From the NCBI GenBank assembly GCA_949373075.1, contig CASIBX010000020.1, positions 1-40,824 of the forward strand: DNA of 40,824 nt. Reading direction: 5' to 3'. Shown here in pieces: positions 7,415 through 16,338 of this stretch. This DNA is from Candidatus Poseidoniaceae archaeon. GTDB taxonomy: Archaea > Thermoplasmatota > Poseidoniia > Poseidoniales > Poseidoniaceae. Made by a program: the position numbers and the translations under genes. Each line of letters begins with the position of its first letter. Within the stretch, counting starts at the first letter, position 1. The notes beneath the pieces were generated by a model. The model was not told the DNA's origin. It was given only the letters and a program-made list of their open reading frames with translations, and made no database searches.

Positions 7415-8284
7415 ATGCGAGGACGTAGCGCGTTGGCAATTTTGTTGGCGGTTTTACTCAGTGTGCCGGTTGTAGGAGGCACTAACAATACCACCACCAT
7501 GCAAGATGAAGAAGTCATGGACCCTTGTATGGAAGACCCTGAACAGCCTTGTGTCAATCAGACTTCTCTCTACCTTTGGTCAAACGGACAATCTACATTC
7601 TGGTCTCACTTCAATGCAAATGAAACCGATAATGCAGCAGATAACAATTATTCTCAACAAAAGGACAATGGTGCGATAAATATCGACCAAAGGATTTCAA
7701 TGAATCCTTCTCTTAATAAGCGTCTAAACATGACACTTGACGGGGAAATTAGAGTTACCCTGAACCTGACTGTCACAGGGGATTGGACAAATGATAATGA
7801 TGCTGATTCCGCTTGTGGACAGAATGATTGTGAGGAACTTAATGTAACTCTGTGGGCCGGTGCAACTCAAATCTTTAAGCAACACGTACCTCAATTATCA
7901 CAGGGAGAGAACACAGTAATCTTCTCATACCGTATAACTGAGGAGCAGACTCTGTGGGATTCATCTACTGCAAATCCGTCTCTTCAAATTCAAATGAAGT
8001 TGAAAGGTAATTACCAAGAATCAAACGTCATTTTTGCAAGTGGGGAACCTGCTGAATTCACATTGGGATTATCTGGAGATGGCGGCTCTAAAGTCGAGAT
8101 GCCAATAGACCCTGCTTCATGGGATGAAGCATTCCAAGCAGGAGGAGATGATGATATGCTACCTGCGGATGATGGAGGAATACTACCTGGATTCTTATTC
8201 ACATCAGCACTTGCAACAATGACGCTCGCTGCAGTCTACCTGCCTAGCAGGAAAGACTCAGAGGACATTCGAGATAGAACTTGA
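7415..8284 (+). CDS. Secreted, C-terminally anchored protein with LPGF-type tail
   Basis: An exported protein of 289 residues. The N-terminal signal peptide is MRGRSALAILLAVLLSVPVVGG. The body is Asn/Asp/Thr-rich with several N-x-T/S sequons (NNTT, NETD, NMTL, NVTL) and probably beta-rich. The C-terminus has an acidic linker, then LPGF, one hydrophobic helix (LFTSALATMTLAAVYL) and a short basic/acidic tail. This three-part ending resembles PGF-CTERM archaeosortase signals. Function is unknown. The last 27 bases overlap the 3' end of the convergent hisS gene. It follows ftsZ by 49 bases on the same strand; a shared transcript is possible but there is no direct evidence of a division role. Confidence 0.75.
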   Translation: MRGRSALAILLAVLLSVPVVGGTNNTTTMQDEEVMDPCMEDPEQPCVNQTSLYLWSNGQSTFWSHFNANETDNAADNNYSQQKDNGAINIDQRISMNPSLNKRLNMTLDGEIRVTLNLTVTGDWTNDNDADSACGQNDCEELNVTLWAGATQIFKQHVPQLSQGENTVIFSYRITEEQTLWDSSTANPSLQIQMKLKGNYQESNVIFASGEPAEFTLGLSGDGGSKVEMPIDPASWDEAFQAGGDDDMLPADDGGILPGFLFTSALATMTLAAVYLPSRKDSEDIRDRT

Positions 8285-9577
8285 ATCTAGGCCTACAACG
8301 CTCTGTTCTCCAGAGACCAAGTTCTTGACGCTACATTGACCGTTTTCAAGGTCTTGTGGTCCAACGATTACTACGTTGCTAAATCCGTTCTTCGAAGCCC
8401 AATCAAGAGACTTGCCGATGTTCTTGCCTCGCAGATCTAACTCGACATTATTACCAGCATCTCGCAATTCTTTCACTATAGAAAGAACTGCATTAGTATC
8501 GATTCTAAATGGTAGCATTAGAGTTGTAGTTGCTGGAGTCTCACCTGGTACTACTTCGCTTCGACCTGCCCTTTCGGCTTGTGCTTCGAGTGCTAATAGA
8601 ACTCTATCAAAACCTAGCCCGAAGCCACATGACGGGTCTAAATCTTCCAGTCCAAATAGGTGTAGAAGGCGATATGAACCGCCCCCTAGAACTTGTCCTT
8701 CTCCACCAAGTTCGGCTACATTGACTTCGAAAACCATACCGGTGTAGTAATCCAACCCTCTTGCTACACAGAGATTTACTTTGAGAGATGGTGGAGTTGG
8801 AGCTAATGATTCAAGAGCAGTAAGCAATTGTTTCAATTCATCTAGAGATTCAAGTGGTACACCCATTGTTGTCAATATTTCTCGAGCCGATTCAAGTGTC
8901 TCTATTCCGCCATCTAACTCCGAAAGGCTTCGAAGGCTTTGTGTTGCAGATGAATCTATACCATTCTTAACAAATAATTCAGAAAGGCCATCCCAATCCC
9001 CTTTGTCAAGAAGACGCATAGCACTGGCTACTGGTGCTTCTGGCTCACCTTCTTGTGAAAGACCCAGTCCAGTCAAAATATCACGTAAGACTCCAACATG
9101 ACCGATTCTTACCTCATAGTCTTCTAAACCGCAACCATCGAGCATGTTGATTGCTAGAGCAACTACTTCGGCTTCAGCGAATGGACCATTGGCACCGATA
9201 AGTTCGGCACCGTACTGGAAAAACTCACGATATCTTCCTTTCTTAGACTCCTCATATCGGAAACATTGCCCAAAGTAAGACAAGCGAAGTGGTTTGGGAG
9301 AACCTCTCATTTCTTCACTAACCATTCTCATTACGGGAGCGGTTAGTTCAGGACGCAAAGTCAAGGCTCTGTCAGATTTATCCTGAAATGCATACAATTG
9401 TTTGACAACACCAGGTCCTGACTTGGCAGTAAACAAATCCAGAGTTTCAAAAATAGGAGTCTGGACACGCTTGAAACCATGAGATAGCGCCTTAGATTCG
9501 AGTAGATTCTCGAAGGCTAATCGCCTGCTCATAACTTCCGGGGTGAAGTCCCGGGTTCCGCGTGGTCTCTGTACCAT
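8258..9577 (-). CDS. hisS: Histidyl-tRNA synthetase
   Basis: Charges tRNA-His with histidine. Class II core: the N-terminus RPRGTRDFTPE, motif 1 region with HGFKRVQTPIFE and TLRPELTAPVMR, motif 2 FRYEESKKGRYREFFQYGAE, the His-specific ARGLDYYTGMVFEV, and motif 3 with SCGFGLGFDRVLLALE. The C-terminal 90 residues form the anticodon-binding domain (DLRGKNIGKSLDWASKNG). The ATG at 9577 is chosen over the adjacent upstream GTG at 9580. Length (439 residues) is typical. The 3' end overlaps the convergent secreted-protein gene by 27 bases. Confidence 0.96.
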   Translation of the reverse strand: MVQRPRGTRDFTPEVMSRRLAFENLLESKALSHGFKRVQTPIFETLDLFTAKSGPGVVKQLYAFQDKSDRALTLRPELTAPVMRMVSEEMRGSPKPLRLSYFGQCFRYEESKKGRYREFFQYGAELIGANGPFAEAEVVALAINMLDGCGLEDYEVRIGHVGVLRDILTGLGLSQEGEPEAPVASAMRLLDKGDWDGLSELFVKNGIDSSATQSLRSLSELDGGIETLESAREILTTMGVPLESLDELKQLLTALESLAPTPPSLKVNLCVARGLDYYTGMVFEVNVAELGGEGQVLGGGSYRLLHLFGLEDLDPSCGFGLGFDRVLLALEAQAERAGRSEVVPGETPATTTLMLPFRIDTNAVLSIVKELRDAGNNVELDLRGKNIGKSLDWASKNGFSNVVIVGPQDLENGQCSVKNLVSGEQSVVGLDSSSISNVL

Positions 9578-9670
9578 CACTCTGTGGGGAGCACATCGAG
9601 CATTTCAGATGAACGGCTAACCTTAGGGCTAATGTGGCGGTATTAGAGGCTGAATAAATGATTCGCACAC

Positions 9671-10171
9671 TCATTCGTATTCAGAAATACCGCCTGATAA
9701 TTGGTCTAAGTCTGGAGCTTCAGGAACCCCTTCTAACGGTGCATCAAGTTTCGACATTTTTTCGACTAACTCCCAATCAGGCTCACTTGGAGAATCTGTA
9801 ACTATTGCAGATTTGTTTTCTAATTTAATGGGCGGAGCTTCTTCTCTTTCAACTGGTTTAATCGGTACATCTACACCTAATTTGGTCCATAAGTCTGCAG
9901 ACGTTTCTTCATCTAACGACTTGCCAGAGCGCTCTTGCTTTTCCTTTCTTTTCATTTCCATCTCTCGTTTGAGAGTTGTTTCTATTTCGACTTGGGCCTC
10001 GATTCCTGCCCAAACTCTTGCTTCTTCAACATCATCTTCTTGCTGTTTCAAAATCTCTAAAGCACGTTTGCTTGGTTTATCGAATAATAACCAAAACCAT
10101 CGAACGATTGGAATTAGAATTAGGGCTATTGCTAAACCTAGGCCTATCCATTGGAACAGGCTAAGTGACAA
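9671..10171 (-). CDS. Small membrane protein with cytosolic coiled coil (unknown function)
   Basis: A 166-residue protein with one N-terminal transmembrane helix (WIGLGLAIALILIPIVRWFW). A charged, Glu/Lys-rich helical segment at about residues 40-90 is likely coiled coil, followed by an acidic tail without recognisable domains. It starts with TTG at 10171, preceded by a GAGGTGG site that overlaps the stop codon of the symporter gene 8 bases upstream, so it is almost certainly translated from the same message. It could be an accessory subunit of the symporter, but nothing in the sequence proves it. Confidence 0.7.
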   Translation of the reverse strand: MSLSLFQWIGLGLAIALILIPIVRWFWLLFDKPSKRALEILKQQEDDVEEARVWAGIEAQVEIETTLKREMEMKRKEKQERSGKSLDEETSADLWTKLGVDVPIKPVEREEAPPIKLENKSAIVTDSPSEPDWELVEKMSKLDAPLEGVPEAPDLDQLSGGISEYE

Positions 10172-10181
10172 TTAATCCACC

Positions 10182-11874
10182 TCAAGCATCAGTTGCATCG
10201 GCTAGGTGTTCCCAGCCAGGAGGGTACTCTCCTACTTCAACGACTAATTCGTCGGCTCCACCCGGTAGCATCGAAATATCTACGTCAGCACCTTCAGGTA
10301 CATTTCTGAATAGAGGACGCTGAATCAATTTCTTGTTTAGCAGCATGAATCCACCAGCAACCACTCCCCAGAAGAGTAGAATGATTGTAATCCCGTTAGG
10401 GTTAGATGGGTTCCAAACATCAGGAGTGTTTGCGATCATATCTCCAAAGTAGGATACGATAAGAATGGTGAACAAGAATGGGAATGCAAGATACATCAGA
10501 ATATCCCACCATCTGCCAATCCAGATATCGTTGTCGCCAGTGTTGATGAAATCGTCACGGAATGCAGAAACACCTACCCCTAGGTACCCAGATAGTCCAG
10601 GTGCTGATTCACCAGATTCGACTTGTGTACGCCACTTTTGGTACCCATATTTCCAAATTGTGAAAGCGATGAATAGACCGCTAAACATCAAACCGTATCC
10701 CCAAATGTGGTCTTGGACCTCAAGGAATTGTGGGAATGCAGTACCATCAGGAGCGATTGTGATCCACAACATCGCAGAGGGCAATCCAAAGATTAGGATT
10801 GCAATCGAAGTCAAAAGAACTGATTTCTCACGCTCATAGCCGTGGTCGACGAAGTTACGAACACACAATTCAACTGTAGAAATCATCGATGTCAGCGCTG
10901 CGAAAGATAACGCAAGGAAGAAACCACTCATCATCACCCATGCTCCAATCGGCCCTCCTGGAGCTTGTGCGAATACTTCTGGCAATGCAAGGAATGTGAT
11001 TGCCGAAGAACCATTGGTAACGGTATCAAGTGGGTTGTCTGAAACTGCGAAGATTGCAGAAAGTACAGTTAATCCAGCGATGATAGAAATCGAATTGTTT
11101 GCTAATCCCATTGTGAATGCGTTTAGAGTTGTATCCTCATCCTTGCGCATGTAAACAGAGTAAGTAATTGCCATTCCCATTCCGGCAGAACACGACCATG
11201 CTGATTGCGATCAGTCCGTTAATCCAGATTGCATGGGTCGCTGAGAGAACTCCACTTCACGGTGAACATGAATAGGAATCCGTCTAAGGCTACCATCCGC
11301 CATGTCCATCCAAAGTGATAGCCCTAAGGACATGAACAGTAAGAACGAATAGCGAAATCATCAGAATTACATTGACTTTCTCAATCGCCTTTGCTCCCTT
11401 CCAAATCGCTAACAATGTAATTGCAATAACAATGAATTGATAGAAAATCACATTTCCTGATGATTGCAAGAATTCATTCCACACAAGTTGTGTGTCGACA
11501 TTTTCTCCAACCAAACCATTGGTAATACCTAACTCGAAGTACTTCAGGCACCATCCTGCAACAACAGCATAGTAGAATCCAATCGCTGTAGAAATCCAAG
11601 CGGTCCAAAGTCCCATCCACGCGAAATGTTTACCGGCGAAAATTCGGAATGTTCCGATTGTTCCTGTACGGCTTCGCTTACCTAGTGCGAATTCTGCAAT
11701 TACCAGAGGTATCGACCAAGCGAACAAGAAGATTAGCCACGGAATAAGGAAAGTTCCTCCTTCATTTGCACCGACCATTCGCGGGAAGCGCCAAATGTTA
11801 CCAGTTCCTATTGCTGCACCGATTGCTGCGAAGATGAGTCCCATCCTGCCGCTGAATTGATCTGATTGGCTCAT
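10182..11874 (-). CDS. Neurotransmitter:sodium symporter (NSS/SNF) family transporter, split by frameshifts
   Basis: Na+-coupled uptake of amino acids or related solutes. The N-terminal part (11874-11290) begins with the NSS helix-1 signature GTGNIWRFPRMVGANEGG and spans the first helices. The C-terminal part (11180-10182) begins near MGMAITYSVYMRKDED and covers the rest, with later helices and a cytosolic tail. Between them the coding sense continues in other frames: VALDGFLFMFTVKWSSLSD, then AIWINGLIAISMVVF. Three small indels (near 11290, 11235 and 11188) equal to five missing bases would restore a single frame of about 565 codons. The ATG at 11874 overlaps the stop of the M14 carboxypeptidase gene by four bases. 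Together they look like extracellular peptide breakdown coupled to amino-acid import. Confidence 0.85.
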
Positions 11875-14066
11875 GCTGAGCCCTCCTCCACAAACTGTGC
11901 ATCAAGTATGCCTTCCTTGATTGTATCACTCATCATCATTCGAAGACAGACACCAAGTCCACCCCAAACAAAGACTGCAACAGTCATGAATAACATTAAC
12001 TGAGCCCAAGACAATGAGCCAAATGGTGCTCTATATTCTAAATTCAGCTCATAGTATTGTGAATTCGTAGGATATTCAATTTTCTGAGTTCCACCGAGTG
12101 TAGAGATCATAGCTTTGACATGCAAGACTCCATTTTCATCATCACCTACTGGTAGATTTGCAACTACCTTGTAGCCTTGACCTGAATCGTTGAGTAAATC
12201 ACAAGTTTCTCCTTTAAGCACAGAGAAACCAGTCATTGACCACGGCTCTGTGAACCACTCCTTAGGACCATAATCAGATTGCTGACGACTTGGTTTTACC
12301 ATGCGATACATCATGTGAGAATTTTGTTTATTCAAATCGATTGCAAAAGCATTGTCTAGGCACATCTCTACCGGTATGTCGCCTGACTCAGGGACTACAG
12401 GTTCAATGATAACTTGATTTCGAACGATATTACTCATTTCCAAATCCGCTCTTTCTCTTGGGTTATCTGCAATCTTGATCATGTAGAATGCGACTCCATT
12501 ATTTCTTACAGCGATGTGGTCCACATCATCTTCATGCTGGTGGAATGCAGTTCCAATTTCCATTGTGTAGCAATAAGAGCCGTGAACGCCATAATGCCAA
12601 TCACAGAAATCTCCAGTTGTAGGATACAAATCCGAGGATTGCATGTTTGTGTAATCTGTCATAGTTGCCATTTGGTCACCGTGATAGACCAATTGGTCGT
12701 GGTCTGTTGTCTCACAACCTGTGCAGTGACCCCACGGGTACAGCACTAATTCGGAGTAGGAATGGTAAGTTAAGGTAGCCTTGAACTCTGAAGCTCCATC
12801 GTTGTTATCATCATTCATTTCAGTCATATCTTGAATGAACTTTGTCTCTGGTTCCGAGTTTCCTCCAGCCCAATCTTCATCGGTTTGACCATCGTTATCA
12901 TCGTCTTCACCGTCAACATTGTCTTCATTGATTAGGCCGTCTCCATCGTTATCTGTTGTATCAAAAGGTCCGGTGTAAACGTCATTATTGGCAACCCCTG
13001 CTTGTTCATCTTCAGCAGGAGTGCAGGTTCCTGGAATAAGTGGAATTGTTGCTCCTAAAGGCCATCCCCATTCGTATTGATAATTACGATTCAAGTCAAC
13101 TCCGTCACAATCTTCGTCAACCTGTTCGTTAGGGTCAGGTAGTGGCTCAATTCCATTGTTACGTAGATTCTTTCTCCATCCACCGCTAGGGCATGATTCC
13201 CATGCTGGTGCAGGACAGAACTCTTCTCTGTCGTATTTGTTACCATCAACATTCAACATTGGAATAAGATAGATTTCACGATTGTTAATCAAGTTGGTTA
13301 ACTCGACTTCACTGAAATCTTCGTCAACGCCAAAGTCACCAGGGTTGCAAGCCTTGCCATCTCCGTTACTGTCTTGGATAGCAGGGTCAAGTGCTAAGCA
13401 ATCACCATCGTCATCAACTTGGCCGTCGCCATCTGCATCGCCCCATGGGTCTTCATCGATTAGGCCGTCTCCATCATTATCTACCGGGCCACCACCATAG
13501 TAGTGAGCGACGGTTTCCATGAATAGGATTGGAGTTTCATAACTCATCCACTCTCGAGCGTGATGGTTTCCAACAATCATAACATCTGGTCGGTCAGGGT
13601 AGTTTCCATTATCGCCGTTAAAAGCATTGTATTCTCCGCCCTGTACATCACCAGTTATTTTCAACCATGGTGATGAATATCCGTAATACCAGCCTTCGTA
13701 TGTATCCGCAGTGGTTTCTTCACCTCTAGCGTTCAAACCACCATTAAGTCCTTCATGGAACTCAAAGATATCTGGATTCTCTTGAGCGAGGACCATCATT
13801 CTAGACTTCATGGTCTCATAGCTGTGGTACTCTTTGAATTGCATCATTTCGTCACCACCCCAAGGGAATACGTATTCGCACTCAGAGTCTCCTTCGCCAG
13901 TGACTTCACAGGAAACATAGTCGGCATCTTCCCAGTCCTCCCAAATATCTGCTGCGCTTGGTCCTATATCTTGGGCTGCAGATGAAATCACAACTGGAGA
14001 AAGTAGCGATAGCAAAAAGGGTAGAAGAAGAATCGTAAGAGATGTCTTTCTGGATTGGAAAAGCAT
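11871..14066 (-). CDS. Secreted M14-family zinc carboxypeptidase with membrane anchor
   Basis: Releases amino acids from peptide C-termini outside the cell. The signal peptide follows MLFQSRKTSLTILLLPFL. The M14 zinc site is visible: GNHHAREWMS (HxxE ligands) around residue 170, the substrate-binding arginine region WRKNLRNNG and DLNRNYQYEWG, the third ligand in LTYHSYSELVLYPWG, and the catalytic Glu in CYTMEIGTAFHQHED. Two acidic insertions (for example DNDGDGLIDEDPWGDADGDG) look like calcium-binding EF-hand/TSP3-like loops. A C-terminal helix (LMLFMTVAVFVWGGLGVCL) with a short acidic tail anchors it. A TTG at 14084 is in frame, but ATG 14066 places the basic residues directly before the hydrophobic core. 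The stop overlaps the symporter start, so the two are translationally coupled. Confidence 0.92.
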   Translation of the reverse strand: MLFQSRKTSLTILLLPFLLSLLSPVVISSAAQDIGPSAADIWEDWEDADYVSCEVTGEGDSECEYVFPWGGDEMMQFKEYHSYETMKSRMMVLAQENPDIFEFHEGLNGGLNARGEETTADTYEGWYYGYSSPWLKITGDVQGGEYNAFNGDNGNYPDRPDVMIVGNHHAREWMSYETPILFMETVAHYYGGGPVDNDGDGLIDEDPWGDADGDGQVDDDGDCLALDPAIQDSNGDGKACNPGDFGVDEDFSEVELTNLINNREIYLIPMLNVDGNKYDREEFCPAPAWESCPSGGWRKNLRNNGIEPLPDPNEQVDEDCDGVDLNRNYQYEWGWPLGATIPLIPGTCTPAEDEQAGVANNDVYTGPFDTTDNDGDGLINEDNVDGEDDDNDGQTDEDWAGGNSEPETKFIQDMTEMNDDNNDGASEFKATLTYHSYSELVLYPWGHCTGCETTDHDQLVYHGDQMATMTDYTNMQSSDLYPTTGDFCDWHYGVHGSYCYTMEIGTAFHQHEDDVDHIAVRNNGVAFYMIKIADNPRERADLEMSNIVRNQVIIEPVVPESGDIPVEMCLDNAFAIDLNKQNSHMMYRMVKPSRQQSDYGPKEWFTEPWSMTGFSVLKGETCDLLNDSGQGYKVVANLPVGDDENGVLHVKAMISTLGGTQKIEYPTNSQYYELNLEYRAPFGSLSWAQLMLFMTVAVFVWGGLGVCLRMMMSDTIKEGILDAQFVEEGSA

Positions 14067-14121
14067 GGCTATCAACTTGGCCAAAGCCTACCCCCTCTTC
14101 AAAGCGTCGTGTCTATGAATT

Positions 14122-14139
14122 AGCCCCCCATAGGGGGCT
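14122..14139. promoter_or_regulatory. Perfect GC-rich palindrome in the peptidase/MscS divergent region
   Basis: AGCCCCC and GGGGGCT are separated by four bases (CATA). The element lies in the 127-base divergent region between the carboxypeptidase gene and mscS. Since both genes start here, a transcription terminator is unlikely; an operator for a dimeric regulator or a 5'-leader hairpin on the peptidase transcript fit better. No regulator is identified. Confidence 0.4.
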
Positions 14140-14193
14140 GTCTAGAAAAACACAAGGGAAAACAACATCATCTGTAGAGGTTTGCCGATTACC

Positions 14194-15243
14194 ATGCAGA
14201 TGATAATAGAAGCAATCCCCGGTCACGACAAAGAGATTTATGGATTAAGCATAGAGAGTATTCTTACAGTAACTTTGTTGGCGATTTTACTTCTAATTAC
14301 CAAGGAAATTAGCGGTTATATTATCCCGCGCGCTTTTGGCAACCTTAGAAAGGTCAGTGAAGTTGCAAGTGACGCTTTAACTAGCTCTGGTAAAGCACTT
14401 GGAGTCGCAGCAGGCTGTTGGGCTAGTTTGTATTTGATTGAAGATATGGATTGGCTAGTCTCGTTAATGACTCTAATAATGGTGGTTGCAATAGTTGTGA
14501 CTGCATTTAGGTTTGTAGGCATAATTCATGCATTTGTATTATGGACAGATGATGATGGAGAATTGGATGGTTCGCAGAAAACTGTAGTTTCAGCAGCAGA
14601 AAGTATCATGAGATTTTTAATCGTTATTTTTGGCATGGTCTTCATCGCAGATGCATTAGGTTTCGACCTTACAACTATGGTGGCAGGATTAGGAATTACT
14701 GGGCTTGCATTAGCGCTTGCAGCCCAAGACACAATTTCCAACATCTTTGGAGCAACCACTGTACTACTGGACCGTCCATTTCAAGTTGGAGACTGGGTTA
14801 TCATCGGTTCTGTCGAAGGAGAAGTTATACAAATCGGGCTACGAACTACACTGATTCGTACTAGCCTAGATACCGTGGTAACAATGCCGAATGCAAACCT
14901 GTCAAATACACCCATAGAGAACTGGGGTAAGCGAAGGTTCCGTCGCTGGCAACCTATTTTCAAATTAGATATCAATTCAGACCCTACTAAGGTTTCTGAA
15001 TTCTGCGACGGTGTTGCTAACCTAATTGCTAACCATGAAAAGACAATGAAAGAAGACAGTTCATTCGCAAGAGTTTCTACTCTAGGACCAGATGCTATCG
15101 ATGTAGGATGCAATATTTACTGGGACATTGCAAGTGGAAAGGTAGAGAGAGAGGCTAGAGATGGGTTCCTAATCTCGGTCATGGAAATAGCAAAAACTCA
15201 CAACTTGAATTTCCACGATAACAGAAGGCGTCACAGTGCTTGA
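14194..15243 (+). CDS. mscS: MscS-type small-conductance mechanosensitive channel
   Basis: Opens under membrane tension to release solutes during hypo-osmotic shock. About four N-terminal hydrophobic helices precede the pore helix, which has the Gly/Ala-rich pattern TTMVAGLGITGLALALAAQD. The MscS beta domain follows: RPFQVGDWVIIGSVEGEV, then VTMPNANLSNTPIENW, and a C-terminal alpha-beta domain to the end (about 350 residues). Start choice is open: TTG at 14182 sits two bases after GAGGT, ATG at 14194 is fourteen bases after it, and ATG at 14200 is also in frame. The 3' end overlaps the convergent unknown membrane protein gene by 13 bases. Confidence 0.93.
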   Translation: MQMIIEAIPGHDKEIYGLSIESILTVTLLAILLLITKEISGYIIPRAFGNLRKVSEVASDALTSSGKALGVAAGCWASLYLIEDMDWLVSLMTLIMVVAIVVTAFRFVGIIHAFVLWTDDDGELDGSQKTVVSAAESIMRFLIVIFGMVFIADALGFDLTTMVAGLGITGLALALAAQDTISNIFGATTVLLDRPFQVGDWVIIGSVEGEVIQIGLRTTLIRTSLDTVVTMPNANLSNTPIENWGKRRFRRWQPIFKLDINSDPTKVSEFCDGVANLIANHEKTMKEDSSFARVSTLGPDAIDVGCNIYWDIASGKVEREARDGFLISVMEIAKTHNLNFHDNRRRHSA

Positions 15244-16265
15244 CGCCAATCTGGTTCATTGTAAGAATACAATAACGATGAAATTATCCAGATTAGTACG
15301 AAGGTGAAGTAACCAATTGAAGGTTCATCAAATTCGCCTGCTCGGTCTAGCCAAAAAGTACCAATGAGTCCGAATATGGCGAGCGGTATACCCATTTGCA
15401 TTAATCGCATTATACCCAATTTAGCCTGAATACGGTCCACCGTATTGAGGTATTCATCAATTTCAGGATTGACTAATCCAAAGGCTACGGCTTCAGCTTT
15501 GGAAAGGATATTCAGATCGTATCTGAAATGCGCAACGCCACCAGTAGCGATTCGCATAACATCATCGCCCCAATATTTTGATGGAACGAATTCTCTCCAT
15601 TTCAACATGACATCGTGTTTAATCGCCTGCCTTAACATTGCAAGGTTGGTGTCATCCTTCCAAAGAAGTGCATCACATAAGGGCAGAGGTACTGGTCGCA
15701 TTTCATTCAATTCGATACGAGGAATTCCAACAGTATTGTGACTGTGTGGCGCTCTCCATAAAGTACTAGTTTTGAGAGTGTCTTCAACCTTCTTCAATCG
15801 GTCATTCCAACCATATTCATCATTAGGCGTACTCCACCCTCCATCGATTAATGCTAAATGTAATCCAGATAGTGATTTTGCAGTAATCTTTTCTGGGCTT
15901 TCTTTGGGATATATTAGAACATGGTCTCCATCTTTATCACAGCCCGCAATCGGTAATTGGAGGTGCTCTTTCAAGGCAGATTTCAACTGAGGGTTTCTAC
16001 TAAGTCTTGATGCATGCTTTCCCGTTGGAATTGGAATAACCAATGCTTTGTATTCACCAATATCGTACCAAATGCCACTACGGTCTTCATCCATCTGTTC
16101 GAATACTTCAACCTCCGGCCAATCCCCCCATGTGTTCTCTAGACCATTCCACCAGTCAAGAGTAATTTCAGGAACGTGAAGAGGCCGGGTTCCCCAAGAT
16201 GTCGAAATCGAGGACTCATCGTGACTTTGGGCGATGCCTTTTGGCCACCACGGTCTCTCCTCCAT
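15231..16265 (-). CDS. Conserved-looking membrane protein of unknown function
   Basis: I do not recognise this 344-residue protein. The N-terminal 280 residues are soluble in character and Trp-rich (MEERPWWPKG, LDWWNGLENTWGDW, GWSTPNDEYGWND). The C-terminus has two hydrophobic helices (MQMGIPLAIFGLIGTFWL and FTFVLIWIISSLLYSY). That layout suggests a cytosolic domain held at the membrane by a C-terminal hairpin. The ATG at 16265 has no clear ribosome binding site. It is convergent with mscS (13-base overlap) and divergent from the prenyltransferase gene. Confidence 0.7.
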   Translation of the reverse strand: MEERPWWPKGIAQSHDESSISTSWGTRPLHVPEITLDWWNGLENTWGDWPEVEVFEQMDEDRSGIWYDIGEYKALVIPIPTGKHASRLSRNPQLKSALKEHLQLPIAGCDKDGDHVLIYPKESPEKITAKSLSGLHLALIDGGWSTPNDEYGWNDRLKKVEDTLKTSTLWRAPHSHNTVGIPRIELNEMRPVPLPLCDALLWKDDTNLAMLRQAIKHDVMLKWREFVPSKYWGDDVMRIATGGVAHFRYDLNILSKAEAVAFGLVNPEIDEYLNTVDRIQAKLGIMRLMQMGIPLAIFGLIGTFWLDRAGEFDEPSIGYFTFVLIWIISSLLYSYNEPDWRQAL

Positions 16266-16338
16266 GAAGAGGCCGAAGGGTCGGTGGGGATTAACTCAAA
16301 CGGTTGAAGCGAATGGGTGGGGCAGAGGGGGCGATGTT

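Noticed and set aside
10182-11874. Programmed frameshifting or two separate transporter genes
   Set aside because: Three frame changes of different size in 110 bases and no slippery-site logic do not fit programmed shifting, and neither half is a complete transporter.
14122-14139. Transcription terminator hairpin
   Set aside because: Both flanking genes are transcribed away from it, so there is no transcript to end there.
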